A stretch of DNA of 64,000 nucleotides from an uncultured Sphingobacteriales bacterium (GCA_937991535.1 CALKHN010000073.1:7509-71508); one strand, 5' to 3'; counted from the first letter of the stretch, positions 16,858 to 25,665 are shown. Notes: generated by a model from the letters alone, not told the origin. A program made the numbers and translations.

Positions 16858-17880
16858 ATGAAGAAAATAGGCTTTTTATCGTTTGGACATTGGGGGAAAC
16901 ACCCGTCTTATCAAACCCGGTCAGCCAGTGATACCTTGCTTCAGTCTATTGACCTGGCGGTAGCCGCAGAAGAAATCGGAATGGATGGCGCATACTTTCG
17001 GGTACATCATTATGCGGCTCAGTTGGCTTCGCCATTCCCATTGCTTTCTGCCATTGGCGCCAAAACAAATAAAATTGAGATCGGCACGGGGGTGATTGAT
17101 ATGCGCTATGAAAATCCGTTTTACATGGTGGAGGATGCAGGCGCCGCTGATTTAATTTCGGGCGGCAGGTTGCAATTGGGAATTAGCAGAGGGTCGCCGG
17201 AGCAGGTTGTGGATGGGTGGCGTTATTTTGGTTATGAACCGGAAGAAGGAGAAGACGATGCCGCTATGGCACGGCGCAAGGCCCTGGCGTTTTTAGATAA
17301 ATTGAAAGGAGAAGGATTTGCACCACCAAACCCAAACCCCATGTTTCCGAATCCACCCGGACTGCTCAGGCTGGAGCCGCATTCCGAAGGCCTTCGCGAC
17401 CGGATTTGGTGGGGAGCCGCTTCGGATGCCACTGCCGTTTGGGCTGCTGAGCATTCCATGAACCTGCAAAGTTCTACTCTGAAATACGACGAGAGCGGAA
17501 AACCCTTTCACGTGCAGCAGGCAGAGCAAATCCGGGTATATAAAGCAGCCTGGAAAAAAGCCGGCCACAAACGCGAACCGCGGGTATCGGTTAGCCGGTC
17601 CATCTTTACATTGGTAAATGACCAGGACCGTTTTTATTTTGGCGGTGAATCTGAACGGCGGGATCAAATTGGATTTATTGAAGATAACAAACGGGCCATC
17701 TTTGGAAGAAGCTATGCTGCTGAGCCCGGCACACTGATCCGGGAGCTCGCGAAAGACGAAGCCATTCAGGAGGCAGATACCCTGCTTCTAACGGTACCCA
17801 ATACCCTGGGTGTAGAATATAATGTACACCTGCTGTCGGCGTTCCTGGAGCATGTTGCACCGGCACTTGGCTGGCGGTGA
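16858..17880 (+). CDS. LLM class flavin-dependent oxidoreductase
   Basis: A 340 aa protein of the bacterial luciferase-like monooxygenase superfamily, a TIM barrel that uses reduced FMN. Typical features are AVAAEEIGMDGAYFRVHHYA (residues about 34-53), the strand KIEIGTGVIDMRYENP and the barrel segment LISGGRLQLGISRGSPEQV near residue 105. The family includes alkanal and alkanesulfonate monooxygenases and F420-dependent relatives; the cofactor choice cannot be settled here. It is a single gene with 200-300 base gaps on both sides. Confidence 0.85.
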   Translation: MKKIGFLSFGHWGKHPSYQTRSASDTLLQSIDLAVAAEEIGMDGAYFRVHHYAAQLASPFPLLSAIGAKTNKIEIGTGVIDMRYENPFYMVEDAGAADLISGGRLQLGISRGSPEQVVDGWRYFGYEPEEGEDDAAMARRKALAFLDKLKGEGFAPPNPNPMFPNPPGLLRLEPHSEGLRDRIWWGAASDATAVWAAEHSMNLQSSTLKYDESGKPFHVQQAEQIRVYKAAWKKAGHKREPRVSVSRSIFTLVNDQDRFYFGGESERRDQIGFIEDNKRAIFGRSYAAEPGTLIRELAKDEAIQEADTLLLTVPNTLGVEYNVHLLSAFLEHVAPALGWR

Positions 17881-17972
17881 AACTCAGCAGGCGTTAGTAA
17901 CTAAAGTTGATGTTGTTGACAATTGCGAGACACAGATGCTGAAAAAAATGATCTCTGAAAATTCATAATCCT

Positions 17973-18122
17973 TCAGTTCGCCCGGGGGATCACACGCTGC
18001 ACCAGTGGAGGACTGTGGATATCCCTGGTGAAGAAAACTTTAGTTAAATAATGATAGTGAAATGAGTATGAAGGAAGGTTGTTGATCTTCTTAAGGAGTT
18101 CCGTTGCTTCAGTGGAGAGCGG
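17973..18122 (-). pseudogene. Possible gene remnant (minus strand, about 49 codons)
   Basis: Between two in-frame stops the minus strand encodes a protein-like segment beginning PLSTEATELLKKINNLPSY and ending VQRVIPRAN before TGA (17973-17975). It has no start codon. The mixture of helix-like and aromatic residues looks more like the C-terminal end of a lost gene than random sequence, but I recognise no family, and the call may be wrong. Confidence 0.2.
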
Positions 18123-18155
18123 CTATTTTTAAATTGCGGTTTGATATATTGTTAT

Positions 18156-19328
18156 ATGAAAAGGTACAGGTTGCCAGCATTGGCTTTATTGTTTGCTATA
18201 GGTTGTAATGATTTGTTTTCACAGCCGGCGCCACTAAACTTTAAGCACGTAAAAGTGTATTATGAACCGGGTATGTATGGTGGATGGCCGGCAAATAATG
18301 GCATATGGATATGGGGCAACGAGATACTCGTTGGTTTTTCTAAAGGTGTGTATAAGGATTTGGGAGCAAAGCACAATATCAACAGGGAAAAGCCGGAGCT
18401 TCATATGCTGGCGAGGAGCGTTGATGGTGGCGACACCTGGACGATCGAAGATCCGGGCAAAACAGGGGGAATGGTGCCGCATGGTTATTTTATGGCCAAG
18501 CCCAGGACAGACGTTCCGCAACAGGACGTTCTGCAGCAAAAGGAGTCTATCAATTTCCTGCATCCCGATTTTGCTTTAACGGTACGCTCCAATGGCGATG
18601 CCGGGCAGTCGCGTTACTGGTATTCCTACAACAGGGGGCATCAATGGAAGGGACCCTTTGCCCTGCCTGATTTTGGAACTGCAGGTACGGCGGCCCGAAC
18701 AGACTACATCATCAACGGCAAAGAAGAAAGCATGCTTTTTATCAGTTCCGCCAAATCGGATGGTAAAGAGGGAAGGGTGCTGTGTGTGAACACCACGGAT
18801 GGCGGAAGGAATTGGTCATTTTTGTCATGGATAGGCGATGAGCCTTCAGGATATGCGATCATGCCGGCTTCCGTGCGTATCTCGGCTCGTGAAATTCTGG
18901 TGACTGTCCGGCAAAAAGAAGGCGATCGTAGTTTTATTGCCTGCTGGTTATCGGACGACAATGGCAGGAACTGGAAGCAATTAAAAAATGCCGCAGATGA
19001 TACCGGCATCGGTAATCCGCCGGCAATGCTGAAGATGAAAGACGGGAGGATCTGCATGGTATATGGGTACCGGGCCGACCTGCAAAGTATCCGGGCCAAC
19101 ACCAAAACCAGTGATATAAGAGCCCGCATCAGCAACGACAATGGCAAAACCTGGAGCAGGGATTATATACTGCGCAATGACGGATCCGGGCAGGATATCG
19201 GCTATCCCAGGGTGGTGCAGCGTCCCGATGGCAAAATAGTAGTGGTATATTATTTTATGGACGATAAAACCGGCCCGGAAAGATATATCGGTGCAACCAT
19301 ATGGACTCCGCCAGCCCAGGGCGAATAA
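18156..19328 (+). CDS. Sialidase-fold BNR/Asp-box secreted protein
   Basis: A 390 aa exported protein. The N-terminus is hydrophobic (LPALALLFAIGC), which could be a lipoprotein signal ending at Cys or a normal signal ending after FSQP. Five Asp-box motifs of the SxDxGxTW type mark a six-bladed propeller: SVDGGDTW, YNRGHQW, TTDGGRNW, SDDNGRNW and SNDNGKTW. The family includes exo-alpha-sialidases, but the catalytic Arg triad and Tyr/Glu pair cannot be assigned by eye, so another glycan-binding or hydrolase role is possible. I chose ATG 18156 over an upstream TTG at 18141. Confidence 0.78.
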   Translation: MKRYRLPALALLFAIGCNDLFSQPAPLNFKHVKVYYEPGMYGGWPANNGIWIWGNEILVGFSKGVYKDLGAKHNINREKPELHMLARSVDGGDTWTIEDPGKTGGMVPHGYFMAKPRTDVPQQDVLQQKESINFLHPDFALTVRSNGDAGQSRYWYSYNRGHQWKGPFALPDFGTAGTAARTDYIINGKEESMLFISSAKSDGKEGRVLCVNTTDGGRNWSFLSWIGDEPSGYAIMPASVRISAREILVTVRQKEGDRSFIACWLSDDNGRNWKQLKNAADDTGIGNPPAMLKMKDGRICMVYGYRADLQSIRANTKTSDIRARISNDNGKTWSRDYILRNDGSGQDIGYPRVVQRPDGKIVVVYYFMDDKTGPERYIGATIWTPPAQGE

Positions 19329-19373
19329 TGATTTAAGCCGGCCGTGCAGGGTATTTCACAAAACCATGCGTAA

Positions 19374-20885
19374 TTATTGATAATTCTTCAGCGCAGAATA
19401 CAGGTCCTTTTTAAGAAATACTATTTTTGACCGTGAAGCGATGCACTGCAAAGAAAGTTCTCTATGAGGAAATGAAATGAAATTGTAAGCAATATGTCTC
19501 ACACAATCATCCGCATGAATTGCTGCATGAGAGGCAGACGGAATAATCAGAAATTTAGAATACGACAGGGTTTTGGCTGTAAGCTCACCAAAAAAGGGTG
19601 GACAAACCGGGTCATATTCCCCTGCCAGGATTAGAACCGGGATATCGCTAACCACGGGATCAAATATGTTGCTGGCCGGAAGATCCGGTCTCCACACATT
19701 ACAAACCGGAACATTAAAACCGGCGTTGAACGAAGAAAACTCCGGATAATTCTTCAACAATGAATCTTTTGAGTCTTCAGGCCGCTGAGGCTTGCCCTCA
19801 AAACATAAAATGGCATTGCTTTGTGCAGCCGAAAATTTTCCGTGTGCATCTGGTGAGCTAAATGCAGTTGACCATAGCTGAAGTATAGAATCATTGCCAT
19901 TTGCTATCTCCTGAATTGCTAACGGCACAAAGGGAATGGATTTAGGCTTTAGCATAGAAGACCAAATACTCCAGGCAAAGTCATCACCTGTATAATTGCG
20001 TTTATTGGTACTGTCATTTGCTCCCGGCGGTAATAGCTGCACAGGTTTTTCATTTAGTCTTTTAACAGCGGCAGCAAAGTCCCTTCGCAGGTTTGCAAAC
20101 TGTTTCTCCGTTGCCAGATCTTTTTTCAGATTATTCTCCAGCACACTGAAACAGGTTTCGAATGGTCTCACAAAATCAACCCAGGGTGCATTGGGAGGAA
20201 AAGGAGAATCGAGGATCACAGATTGTAATCCGGCAGGAAAACTTCGAATAGCATTCAAAGCCACCGTTGTACCATAAGACACACCATAAACATTCCATTT
20301 ATCTATCTTCAATGCCTTTCTTACCGCATCGGCATCTGCAGCAAGCTGAAAGCTTGAAAATGTTTCCAGGTTGATACCCTGGCTCAATAAATTTTCTTTA
20401 CAACGTTGATATAATGAAACCTCCTTTGCCCTGATATCGTTTGCTGTTGGATTTGTTCTGATAAAGGCAGATAGCGAATCGGGAAGATCATTACAAAGGG
20501 CAGGTTGGGAAAATCCGGTACCCCGGTAATCAAAAAATACCAGGTCATGCTTTTCCCGCATCAATTTCCATGTGTGGGAATTCAAATATGATTTCAGCTT
20601 TCCGAGCGTGGCAATTCCCGGTCCGCCATGCAGGTACAGCAAAGGAAATTCCTTCAATTTATTTTGTGAAGCAGCAACAGCCACCGCCAGGAAATAGCTT
20701 CCGCCTGATGCCTGTTTGTACGCTTTATCAACGGGAATTAAAAAACAGTTCACTTTATTTGAGTCTGCAAACCGCTCATCAAGTCCAATTTTGGAACATG
20801 GACATTGAAAATGCTTTTCCTGTGCTAAGCAGTTGTTTTTAATAAATAAATAAAGCAACAACAGGAATAATTGTTTCATTTGCAT
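19374..20885 (-). CDS. Secreted alpha/beta hydrolase, proline iminopeptidase/TAP-like
   Basis: A 503 aa hydrolase with a signal peptide (KQLFLLLLYLFIKNNCLAQ). The oxyanion loop is LYLHGGPGIATLG (near residue 83). The nucleophile elbow GVSYGTTVALNA (near 203) carries the catalytic Ser. The acid lies in LILAGEYDPVCPP (near 423) and the His in IPSASHAAIHADDC (near 457). Such proteins cleave N-terminal residues from peptides or related amides. It is convergent with the sialidase-fold gene (45 bases apart). ATG 20879 is an alternative start two codons in. Confidence 0.82.
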   Translation of the reverse strand: MQMKQLFLLLLYLFIKNNCLAQEKHFQCPCSKIGLDERFADSNKVNCFLIPVDKAYKQASGGSYFLAVAVAASQNKLKEFPLLYLHGGPGIATLGKLKSYLNSHTWKLMREKHDLVFFDYRGTGFSQPALCNDLPDSLSAFIRTNPTANDIRAKEVSLYQRCKENLLSQGINLETFSSFQLAADADAVRKALKIDKWNVYGVSYGTTVALNAIRSFPAGLQSVILDSPFPPNAPWVDFVRPFETCFSVLENNLKKDLATEKQFANLRRDFAAAVKRLNEKPVQLLPPGANDSTNKRNYTGDDFAWSIWSSMLKPKSIPFVPLAIQEIANGNDSILQLWSTAFSSPDAHGKFSAAQSNAILCFEGKPQRPEDSKDSLLKNYPEFSSFNAGFNVPVCNVWRPDLPASNIFDPVVSDIPVLILAGEYDPVCPPFFGELTAKTLSYSKFLIIPSASHAAIHADDCVRHIAYNFISFPHRELSLQCIASRSKIVFLKKDLYSALKNYQ

Positions 20886-21046
20886 GGCAGAAAGTTATAG
20901 TATCGCCTGCGGACAGTGTATAGCGCAGGTGGGTATTTACAATCCGTCTGTTGAACTACCTGATGTCAATTTAAAGTAAAATCCTGTATTCAGATGATTT
21001 TTGTTAGGGCGCCATTGGCAGCAAACTGAAGCTTAGAGTTTTTTAT

Positions 21047-21099
21047 TCGCCAGGGTCTGCTCCCCACAGTTGCCCGGCGGTGAGGACCCCGTTGGGAAG
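21047..21099 (+). repeat. Dispersed ~50 bp repeat, copy A
   Basis: The sequence TTCGCCAGGGTCTGCTCC...CGGCGGTGAGGACCCCGTTGGGAAGA is a diverged member of a family whose other copies are at 22081, 26377, 26682, 27051, 27354 and 36504. All are in the same orientation. This copy sits just downstream of the patatin stop. The rest of the 20886-21118 gap holds nothing I can support. Confidence 0.7.
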
Positions 21100-21118
21100 A
21101 GAAAATCTTTCAATTTTC

Positions 21119-21880
21119 CTATTTCAGCTTCGAAAGTCTCTCTATAGCCTCTGCATAACCAATTTCAAAAATTTCTTCAAGATTATTTTTAGATAGAATA
21201 TTATGTGTAGTTAAATTAGGTGGAGATATAAGTACATCACAATTGCTGAATTTTTGTTCAAACTGATTTTTTCTGATGATCATGTAAGCTCTTTGTAAAA
21301 CATTGAAAGATGATTTCAAAGACTCACTACTGGCACTATTTAAAAGATTCACATATACCCCAATAATAAGATCCGACATCACTAAAAGCGGTTCAATCGG
21401 AAAATTATTGGTCACTCCTCCATCACAAAGCAACAATCCTTCTATGGGAACTGGCGAGAAAACACCCGGTACTGCACATGATGCAATAAGCGGTTTAATG
21501 AGTTCTCCCTTATAAAAATAATGTGTTTTACCTTCAATTAAGTCTGTTGTAGCAATAAACAAAGGCAATTTTAGTGATTCAAAACTGTCGTTCGGAAAAT
21601 ACTGGTCAAAAAGATTTTTGTATTTAGCACTATCAAACAATCCTGCTTTTTGAAATGAGTACTTATTGTAACTTATTACTTCAGCTTCTTTTAGAAAATT
21701 CATAATTATTTCCCAATCATATCCTGCAGCTATAAAAGCTCCCACAATGGCGCCAGCACTGGTTCCTGCCACCAAATCAGGCTTTATTCCCAATTCTTGC
21801 ATCGCTTTAAATACGCCCACATGTGCAGCACTCTTAAAGCCGCCACCGGATAAAACTAACCCTATTTTTTTTTTGTTCAT
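21119..21880 (-). CDS. Patatin-like phospholipase
   Basis: A 253 aa cytoplasmic-looking patatin domain protein without a signal peptide. The oxyanion motif is LSGGGFKSAAHVG (residues about 10-22). The nucleophile Ser lies in GTSAG (near 41) and the dyad Asp in LLCDGGVTNNFP (near 153). Such enzymes release fatty acids from lipids and act in membrane turnover or defence. It is the last gene on this strand before the hydrolase. Its single short domain and isolated position give no hint of a defence cassette. Confidence 0.88.
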   Translation of the reverse strand: MNKKKIGLVLSGGGFKSAAHVGVFKAMQELGIKPDLVAGTSAGAIVGAFIAAGYDWEIIMNFLKEAEVISYNKYSFQKAGLFDSAKYKNLFDQYFPNDSFESLKLPLFIATTDLIEGKTHYFYKGELIKPLIASCAVPGVFSPVPIEGLLLCDGGVTNNFPIEPLLVMSDLIIGVYVNLLNSASSESLKSSFNVLQRAYMIIRKNQFEQKFSNCDVLISPPNLTTHNILSKNNLEEIFEIGYAEAIERLSKLK

Positions 21881-22080
21881 TTTTAATACAGCTACAGATT
21901 AAGTTACGTAGAATTTTATATGGTTGGTTTATTTTTTTCAATGAATTGTCAGAGAAAATGCCACTTATACAAATAACGCCTCTTCCGCCAGGTGAATTAG
22001 CGAAATTAGGTATTTTATTTCTTGTTAAAACCATGTCCTGCCAGGCAAACCAATCGCTAAATTTAAATAGTTCTTCTATT

Positions 22081-22134
22081 CGCCGGGGTTTCACGCTTCT
22101 CATAATTGCCGGGCTGTGAAGACCCGTTGGGAAG
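22081..22134 (+). repeat. Dispersed ~50 bp repeat, copy B
   Basis: CGCCGGGGTTTCACGCTTCTCATAATTGCCGGGCTGTGAAGACCCGTTGGGAAG is close to the family consensus. It lies 19 bases beyond the DUF4287 stop, between that gene and the patatin gene. A spurious minus-strand frame runs through it, but this is not a gene. Confidence 0.75.
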
Positions 22135-22152
22135 AAAACGGCATGTCTTGAA

Positions 22153-22443
22153 TCAAATACCGGCTTTCTTTTTTGACTGAATATTGTTTTTGTCAGTGAA
22201 CTTTGTTTCACCGTTTACTGCAATTGTTTGTTTCACTTCTTTAAACACGGCATATATGGCCATCGAATGCCCATGTCCTGATCCGAAATCTTCTTTCAGC
22301 CACTTTACTATTTCGCCTGCCTTTACAGTTGGCTTTAATTTTCCATTTTCGAGAAAACCTTTTTGCTCCGCCAGCTTTTTAAAATCTTCGGGACCTTGGC
22401 CCGTCTTTGCTCTAATATTGTCTATGTATGCTTGAAACGACAT
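22153..22443 (-). CDS. DUF4287 domain-containing protein
   Basis: A 96 aa protein of the DUF4287 family. Characteristic pieces are YIDNIRAKTGQGPEDF (start), KAGEIVKWLKEDFGSGHGH (residues about 41-59) and MAIYAVFK. In other bacteria the domain often occurs with DUF5655 or in small stress- or SRPBCC-linked gene sets. Here it is the last gene of the ArsR-led minus-strand set, 46 bases after the DUF998 gene. The C-terminal tail (NNIQSKKKAGI) is extra and basic. Confidence 0.8.
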   Translation of the reverse strand: MSFQAYIDNIRAKTGQGPEDFKKLAEQKGFLENGKLKPTVKAGEIVKWLKEDFGSGHGHSMAIYAVFKEVKQTIAVNGETKFTDKNNIQSKKKAGI

Positions 22444-22489
22444 AAAATTATTTTTAAATGGTTGCTAAATTATTCATTGTATTGTTCTT

Positions 22490-23137
22490 TTAAAATGATA
22501 AATATGTTTTTGCAATTACAATCAGCCAGGCGATGTAACAAACAATCAAAAAGCGGTTGGCATACCCGTTAATACCAATCACTCCACCTGGTAAGTTATC
22601 GGGCGGGTCTGTGTTTGGTCCAAAAGCTACGCCTGCTTTTTTAAACCCGGAAAACAGCAATATCATTGAAGATGCCATCAGCGCCAAACCAATCCAGGTC
22701 AAATGCGCTGAAATTAAGAGGGGTGTTTGATGGTTATTCCAGCTTTCATTTTTAATAAGGTTGTAGCTAAGGAGCAATGCGCCGATCGGAAAGAAAGGAA
22801 CACCTAAGAAAAACGCTAAGCCATGTAGTTTATGTTTTACATCAAACAAACCTCCGGATATGGCCCCGATACCTGTAACGAAAACCAATACGGCACCGAG
22901 ACTGCCCCAGTTTGAAGTTGTGACATTCCACAGCAGGCAGGCAGAAAGAATGGAGGCGGCACCCCACAACAGAAAGAAGATCGTTAGCGTTTTTTTATTT
23001 TTTCCTAAAGCGTACTCGCTTACCATTCGCCAGCCCGGTTTAAATTCCGGACTTGTAAAATGCAAGAGGAGCAGGCATAAGAGCGAGGTGATTCCGGTTG
23101 CAATGGTTAACATTGCTATGATTGACAGATTTTCCAT
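22490..23137 (-). CDS. DUF998 family integral membrane protein
   Basis: A 215 aa membrane protein with six to seven hydrophobic segments (about residues 5-27, 50-70, 75-97, 108-125, 140-162 and 190-212). The pattern SEYALGKNKKTLT after the first helix and the segment GGLFDVKHKLHGLAFFLG, with charged residues between helices, are typical of DUF998. The function of the family is unknown. It follows the broken VOC gene and belongs to the same minus-strand set as the ArsR regulator. Confidence 0.72.
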   Translation of the reverse strand: MENLSIIAMLTIATGITSLLCLLLLHFTSPEFKPGWRMVSEYALGKNKKTLTIFFLLWGAASILSACLLWNVTTSNWGSLGAVLVFVTGIGAISGGLFDVKHKLHGLAFFLGVPFFPIGALLLSYNLIKNESWNNHQTPLLISAHLTWIGLALMASSMILLFSGFKKAGVAFGPNTDPPDNLPGGVIGINGYANRFLIVCYIAWLIVIAKTYLSF

Positions 23138-23172
23138 TGTTTTAGTTTTTAATTAAACAATTTAACATCCGG

Positions 23173-23337
23173 TTAGCCATACTTATCGGTAAATGAGCCT
23201 GGGTAAGCACCCCAAAACATGTTCTGCAAAGGCATTGATATATTTCCTCCCGCCGGGAGTTCTTCAAAAATCCTTAATGCTTCTTCGGCATTCCCAGGAA
23301 AATTTCAGTAAGTGCAAACTCTTGCGGCATTGATCAT
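23173..23337 (-). pseudogene. Broken PhnB-like VOC family gene
   Basis: Translating the minus strand gives MINAARVCTY, a TGA stop, then NFPGNAEEALRIFEEL PAGGNISMP, FWGAYPGSFTDKYG and a stop. The first part matches the start of PhnB-like VOC proteins (the YLNFPGNAEEAF motif). The second matches their C-terminal half (EEALRIFEELPAGG, WGAYFG...DKYG). The middle of about 70 residues is missing, and the two halves meet at the shared residues EEA. The start codon overlaps the stop of the SRPBCC gene (ATGA), the normal operon arrangement, so this was once the third gene of the ArsR-SRPBCC set. Confidence 0.75.
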
Positions 23338-23855
23338 TTTGTTTTGTTGGCGAAGGTTAACTGTTCTTCAAGGTACCGGTCAAGATTTTCTAGTCCCATT
23401 GAAAAGCCTTCTTTAAAGCCCAGTTCAATTATCTGCTGAAGATCGGCAAGGTTCTCATATTCAATAGAAATGTTTACAGTTGTTGTATCTGTGTTCCCGG
23501 TAAATATATTCGTCCATTGCGAACGTGGGAAATCGCTGTTTACATTTCCGTTCTCATCGCAAAACGCGTCTGCAAGAGAATAGTTTTTCTGCTCTTCTAT
23601 TTTTTGATAATCTGCTTTGCACCAATGTGCTTCGTTGGCCGGACTCACCATTGCATACAACCACATTCCACCCACTTTAAAGTCCATTGATTTTGTTTTT
23701 GCCTGCCAGGGTTTTGGCGCCCACCATTGGTCAAGAATTTCAGGTTTTGTCCATGCATCCCAAACCATGTCAAGGGGCGCAGCGAATTCCCTGTTTACAT
23801 TAATTGTGTTGCTTTCCTTGTTGACCGTAAAGTCAAATAATAAACTTTTTTTCAT
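23334..23855 (-). CDS. SRPBCC domain protein (AHSA1-like)
   Basis: A 173 aa START/Bet v1-fold protein of the AHSA1 type. The family start EFAAPLDMVWDAWTKPEILDQWW, the KVGGMWLYAMVSP segment and the C-terminal GFSMGLENLDRYLEEQL helix are all present. These proteins bind hydrophobic ligands or act with partner enzymes, and are very often encoded after an ArsR-type regulator as here. Its start overlaps the regulator's end by four bases, which shows coupling. Its own stop overlaps the start of the broken VOC gene. Confidence 0.88.
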   Translation of the reverse strand: MKKSLLFDFTVNKESNTINVNREFAAPLDMVWDAWTKPEILDQWWAPKPWQAKTKSMDFKVGGMWLYAMVSPANEAHWCKADYQKIEEQKNYSLADAFCDENGNVNSDFPRSQWTNIFTGNTDTTTVNISIEYENLADLQQIIELGFKEGFSMGLENLDRYLEEQLTFANKTK

Positions 23856-24199
23856 TTTTTGTTGTTTTTAATTGCCTGCCTGCCGGCAGACATGGTTGCT
23901 AATACATGATCAAGTTGAGTAAAGCGGCTTTCCCAAATTTTGCGAAACTGTTCCAGCCACTGGTCAATCTGTTTCATTTTATTTATTTCAAGCTGGTAAT
24001 AAATTTCTCTGCCTTGCTGCTTTTGCGTTACCAATTCACATTCGGTTAAAATGCGTAAATGCTTTGAAACGGCCTGCCGTGTAGTATCAAAGTGTTCGGC
24101 GATAGCATTTGGCGTCATTGCCTGTAATGCAATAAGTGTAATGATTGCCCGTCTTGTGGGGTCGGCTATTGCCTGAAAGATGTCTCGCCTTGTTTCCAT
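23852..24199 (-). CDS. ArsR family transcriptional regulator
   Basis: A 115 aa winged-helix repressor. The opening METRRDIFQAIADPTRRAII is the family hallmark. The recognition helix region is AIAEHFDTTRQAVSKHLRIL (residues about 34-53), and the wing follows at VTQKQQGREIYYQL. There is no CxC metal site, so it belongs to the SRPBCC-linked subgroup rather than to metal sensors. ATG 24199 was chosen because the family starts there. It leads a minus-strand set with SRPBCC, a broken VOC gene, DUF998 and DUF4287. A promoter box lies just upstream, and autoregulation is likely. Confidence 0.88.
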   Translation of the reverse strand: METRRDIFQAIADPTRRAIITLIALQAMTPNAIAEHFDTTRQAVSKHLRILTECELVTQKQQGREIYYQLEINKMKQIDQWLEQFRKIWESRFTQLDHVLATMSAGRQAIKNNKK

Positions 24200-24217
24200 T
24201 ATGCAATTATTTGGTTG

Positions 24218-24225
24218 CAAATATA
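24218..24225 (-). promoter_or_regulatory. Putative -7 box of the ArsR-led operon
   Basis: On the minus strand TATATTTG fits TAnnTTTG, with CTTG about 20 bases further upstream in place of the TTTG -33 box. The start of transcription would be near 24211, leaving a very short leader before the ArsR ATG at 24199. Confidence 0.5.
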
Positions 24226-24403
24226 AGCGCAACTATCTGGTTTCGCAAGTTTTTTTGAAAAAAATTTTCAGGCGCTAAAAAATTAAAGCGTTGCGGGATG
24301 GGGGGCTTAGGCGCGTTTGGAAAAAAATCAAATGGGGTATTTCGTGTGCAGGCTTTGTTGGCATTTTTTCTTCCTTTTGCTCGTGCAAAACGAAGCCAAT
24401 AGT

Positions 24404-24462
24404 CCGCCCGACTGAACATCGTTCGGGCGGGGCTTTTGGTTACTTTTTCCGCAAAAAGTAAC
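24404..24462. repeat. Two adjacent perfect hairpins in a repeat-like spacer
   Basis: CCGCCCGA (24404-24411) pairs with TCGGGCGG (24423-24430). Directly beyond, GTTACTTTTT (24439-24448) pairs with AAAAAGTAAC (24453-24462) over a 4 base loop. The second hairpin resembles those at 26444 and 27117 in form. The gap 24226-24519 holds no credible gene; a minus-strand frame through it is made of this repeat-like DNA. The T- and A-rich arms could end transcription of the DUF6644 gene. Confidence 0.6.
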
Positions 24463-24519
24463 AAGGAGAAGTGGTATAGCCTGTAATCCGTGATCTGGAT
24501 GATAAACAGTAAACCGCTT

Positions 24520-25011
24520 TTAATACGCCAGCAACCTGCCGCAGGCTATTACAGCTATCCATAAAAGAATAGAGCACACCGCGTTGGCCTTTCCTGCTCT
24601 GTACCAACTGCTGCCGGAATTGAATTGTACTTCCGGACGGAAAACAAAGGCATGGAAAATCCACGCATTGATGCCTGCAAGTGCAAGCAGGATCAGTTTG
24701 GTATGAAAGGTTGGGTCGTATCCCAGCGTTTCAGCATTGGTAATAAAAAGCAATATGCCCGACGGAATGGCCAAAATCAATCCTCTTTTAGACCAGGTTA
24801 ATAAATGCCGCGCCATATCGGTCACGGGTATTTTTTTTGACATGCCCAGCAAACGAAGATCAAAAAATATGGCGCCCCCGGCTACCAGTACAATGCCGGT
24901 GATATGAATGATCTCAAGTGCGGGGTATAACCATAAAGACTGGCGCACGCCAACAGCCCATGAACTGTTTTGCAGCCACTGAAGCCATCCGGCAATGCTT
25001 TCGGACATCAT
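24520..25011 (-). CDS. DUF6644-like integral membrane protein
   Basis: A 163 aa protein with four hydrophobic helices (about residues 30-52, 70-90, 102-120 and 138-160). The first helix contains LYPALEIIHITGIVLVAGG with a membrane His, and RLLGMSKKIPVTDMAR follows; this pattern fits DUF6644, whose members are thought to be small cytochrome-like membrane proteins. It overlaps the stop of the DUF6152 gene by one base (TAATG), so the two are a pair. Divergent to them is a c-type cytochrome, which supports an electron-transfer context (inference). Confidence 0.65.
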   Translation of the reverse strand: MMSESIAGWLQWLQNSSWAVGVRQSLWLYPALEIIHITGIVLVAGGAIFFDLRLLGMSKKIPVTDMARHLLTWSKRGLILAIPSGILLFITNAETLGYDPTFHTKLILLALAGINAWIFHAFVFRPEVQFNSGSSWYRAGKANAVCSILLWIAVIACGRLLAY

Positions 25012-25364
25012 TAACGAAGTTCAAATTTAGCGCCATCTACAAATACCCGTTCGGCTCTCATTTCCGTTTTTATCTTTTTGTGAGGATATCCCACAACCCT
25101 CACAGAAGCGCCCTTTTTGAGTTTATCTACAGGCACTCCGCGGCTTTCCATCCTGCTGGTAGGGGCCAATACTACGAACCAGGTTTTGTTCTGATGCTTT
25201 ACTCTGGCCGTGGCGTGAGGATTTTCATAAGTAAACTCCTGGATGATGCCCGTGTAATCAAGGGTGTCTTTTTGATTATAGTTCGCCCATCCGTGATGAA
25301 ACGGCCGGAACGAAACAAAGCAGAACACGAAGGTGACCAGCAAACCGGTTTTTAAATAGTTCAT
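25011..25364 (-). CDS. DUF6152-like secreted protein
   Basis: A 117 aa exported protein. The signal peptide runs to about residue 22 (YLKTGLLVTFVFCFVSF). The mature part begins with HHGWANYN, then DYTGIIQEFTYENPHATARV (an OB-like beta fold), LAPTSRMESRGVP, GYPHKKIKTEMRAER and FELR at the end. These match my memory of the DUF6152 family. ATG 25364 was chosen because the signal peptide starts there. It is translated just before the DUF6644-like protein. The function is unknown; its partner suggests a periplasmic redox or metal role. Confidence 0.68.
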   Translation of the reverse strand: MNYLKTGLLVTFVFCFVSFRPFHHGWANYNQKDTLDYTGIIQEFTYENPHATARVKHQNKTWFVVLAPTSRMESRGVPVDKLKKGASVRVVGYPHKKIKTEMRAERVFVDGAKFELR

Positions 25365-25665
25365 TACGGTATATTTTATATGGTCAGGAAACAACACTTA
25401 AAGTTACCCATTATATTGGTAAAAGTTATTTTAAGCGGCCATTGTACAATTCGGAAAATTGCATTAAGTTTATGTCCAGCATTTTTTCTGCTACCTCCTG
25501 GTACTATCTCTGCGCCTCCACAAAAGAATTGCTTTTCTGAACAAGCCGGCTCCTGAAGTTGTATCGCATATACGCCGATGCGTCTATACCCTTCTGAACG
25601 ATCGCAGGTTAATATTATCCAGCCCTGGCATACGAGTATTTTTTATTTACAATAAAACCCGTTTT

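Noticed and set aside
21834..22211. Minus-strand reading frame overlapping the start of the patatin gene
   Set aside because: It runs through a dispersed repeat copy and overlaps the start of the patatin gene; the translation has no family-like pattern.
24207..24464. Minus-strand frame upstream of the ArsR gene
   Set aside because: It is composed of hairpin and repeat-like DNA and covers the ArsR promoter; not a credible gene.
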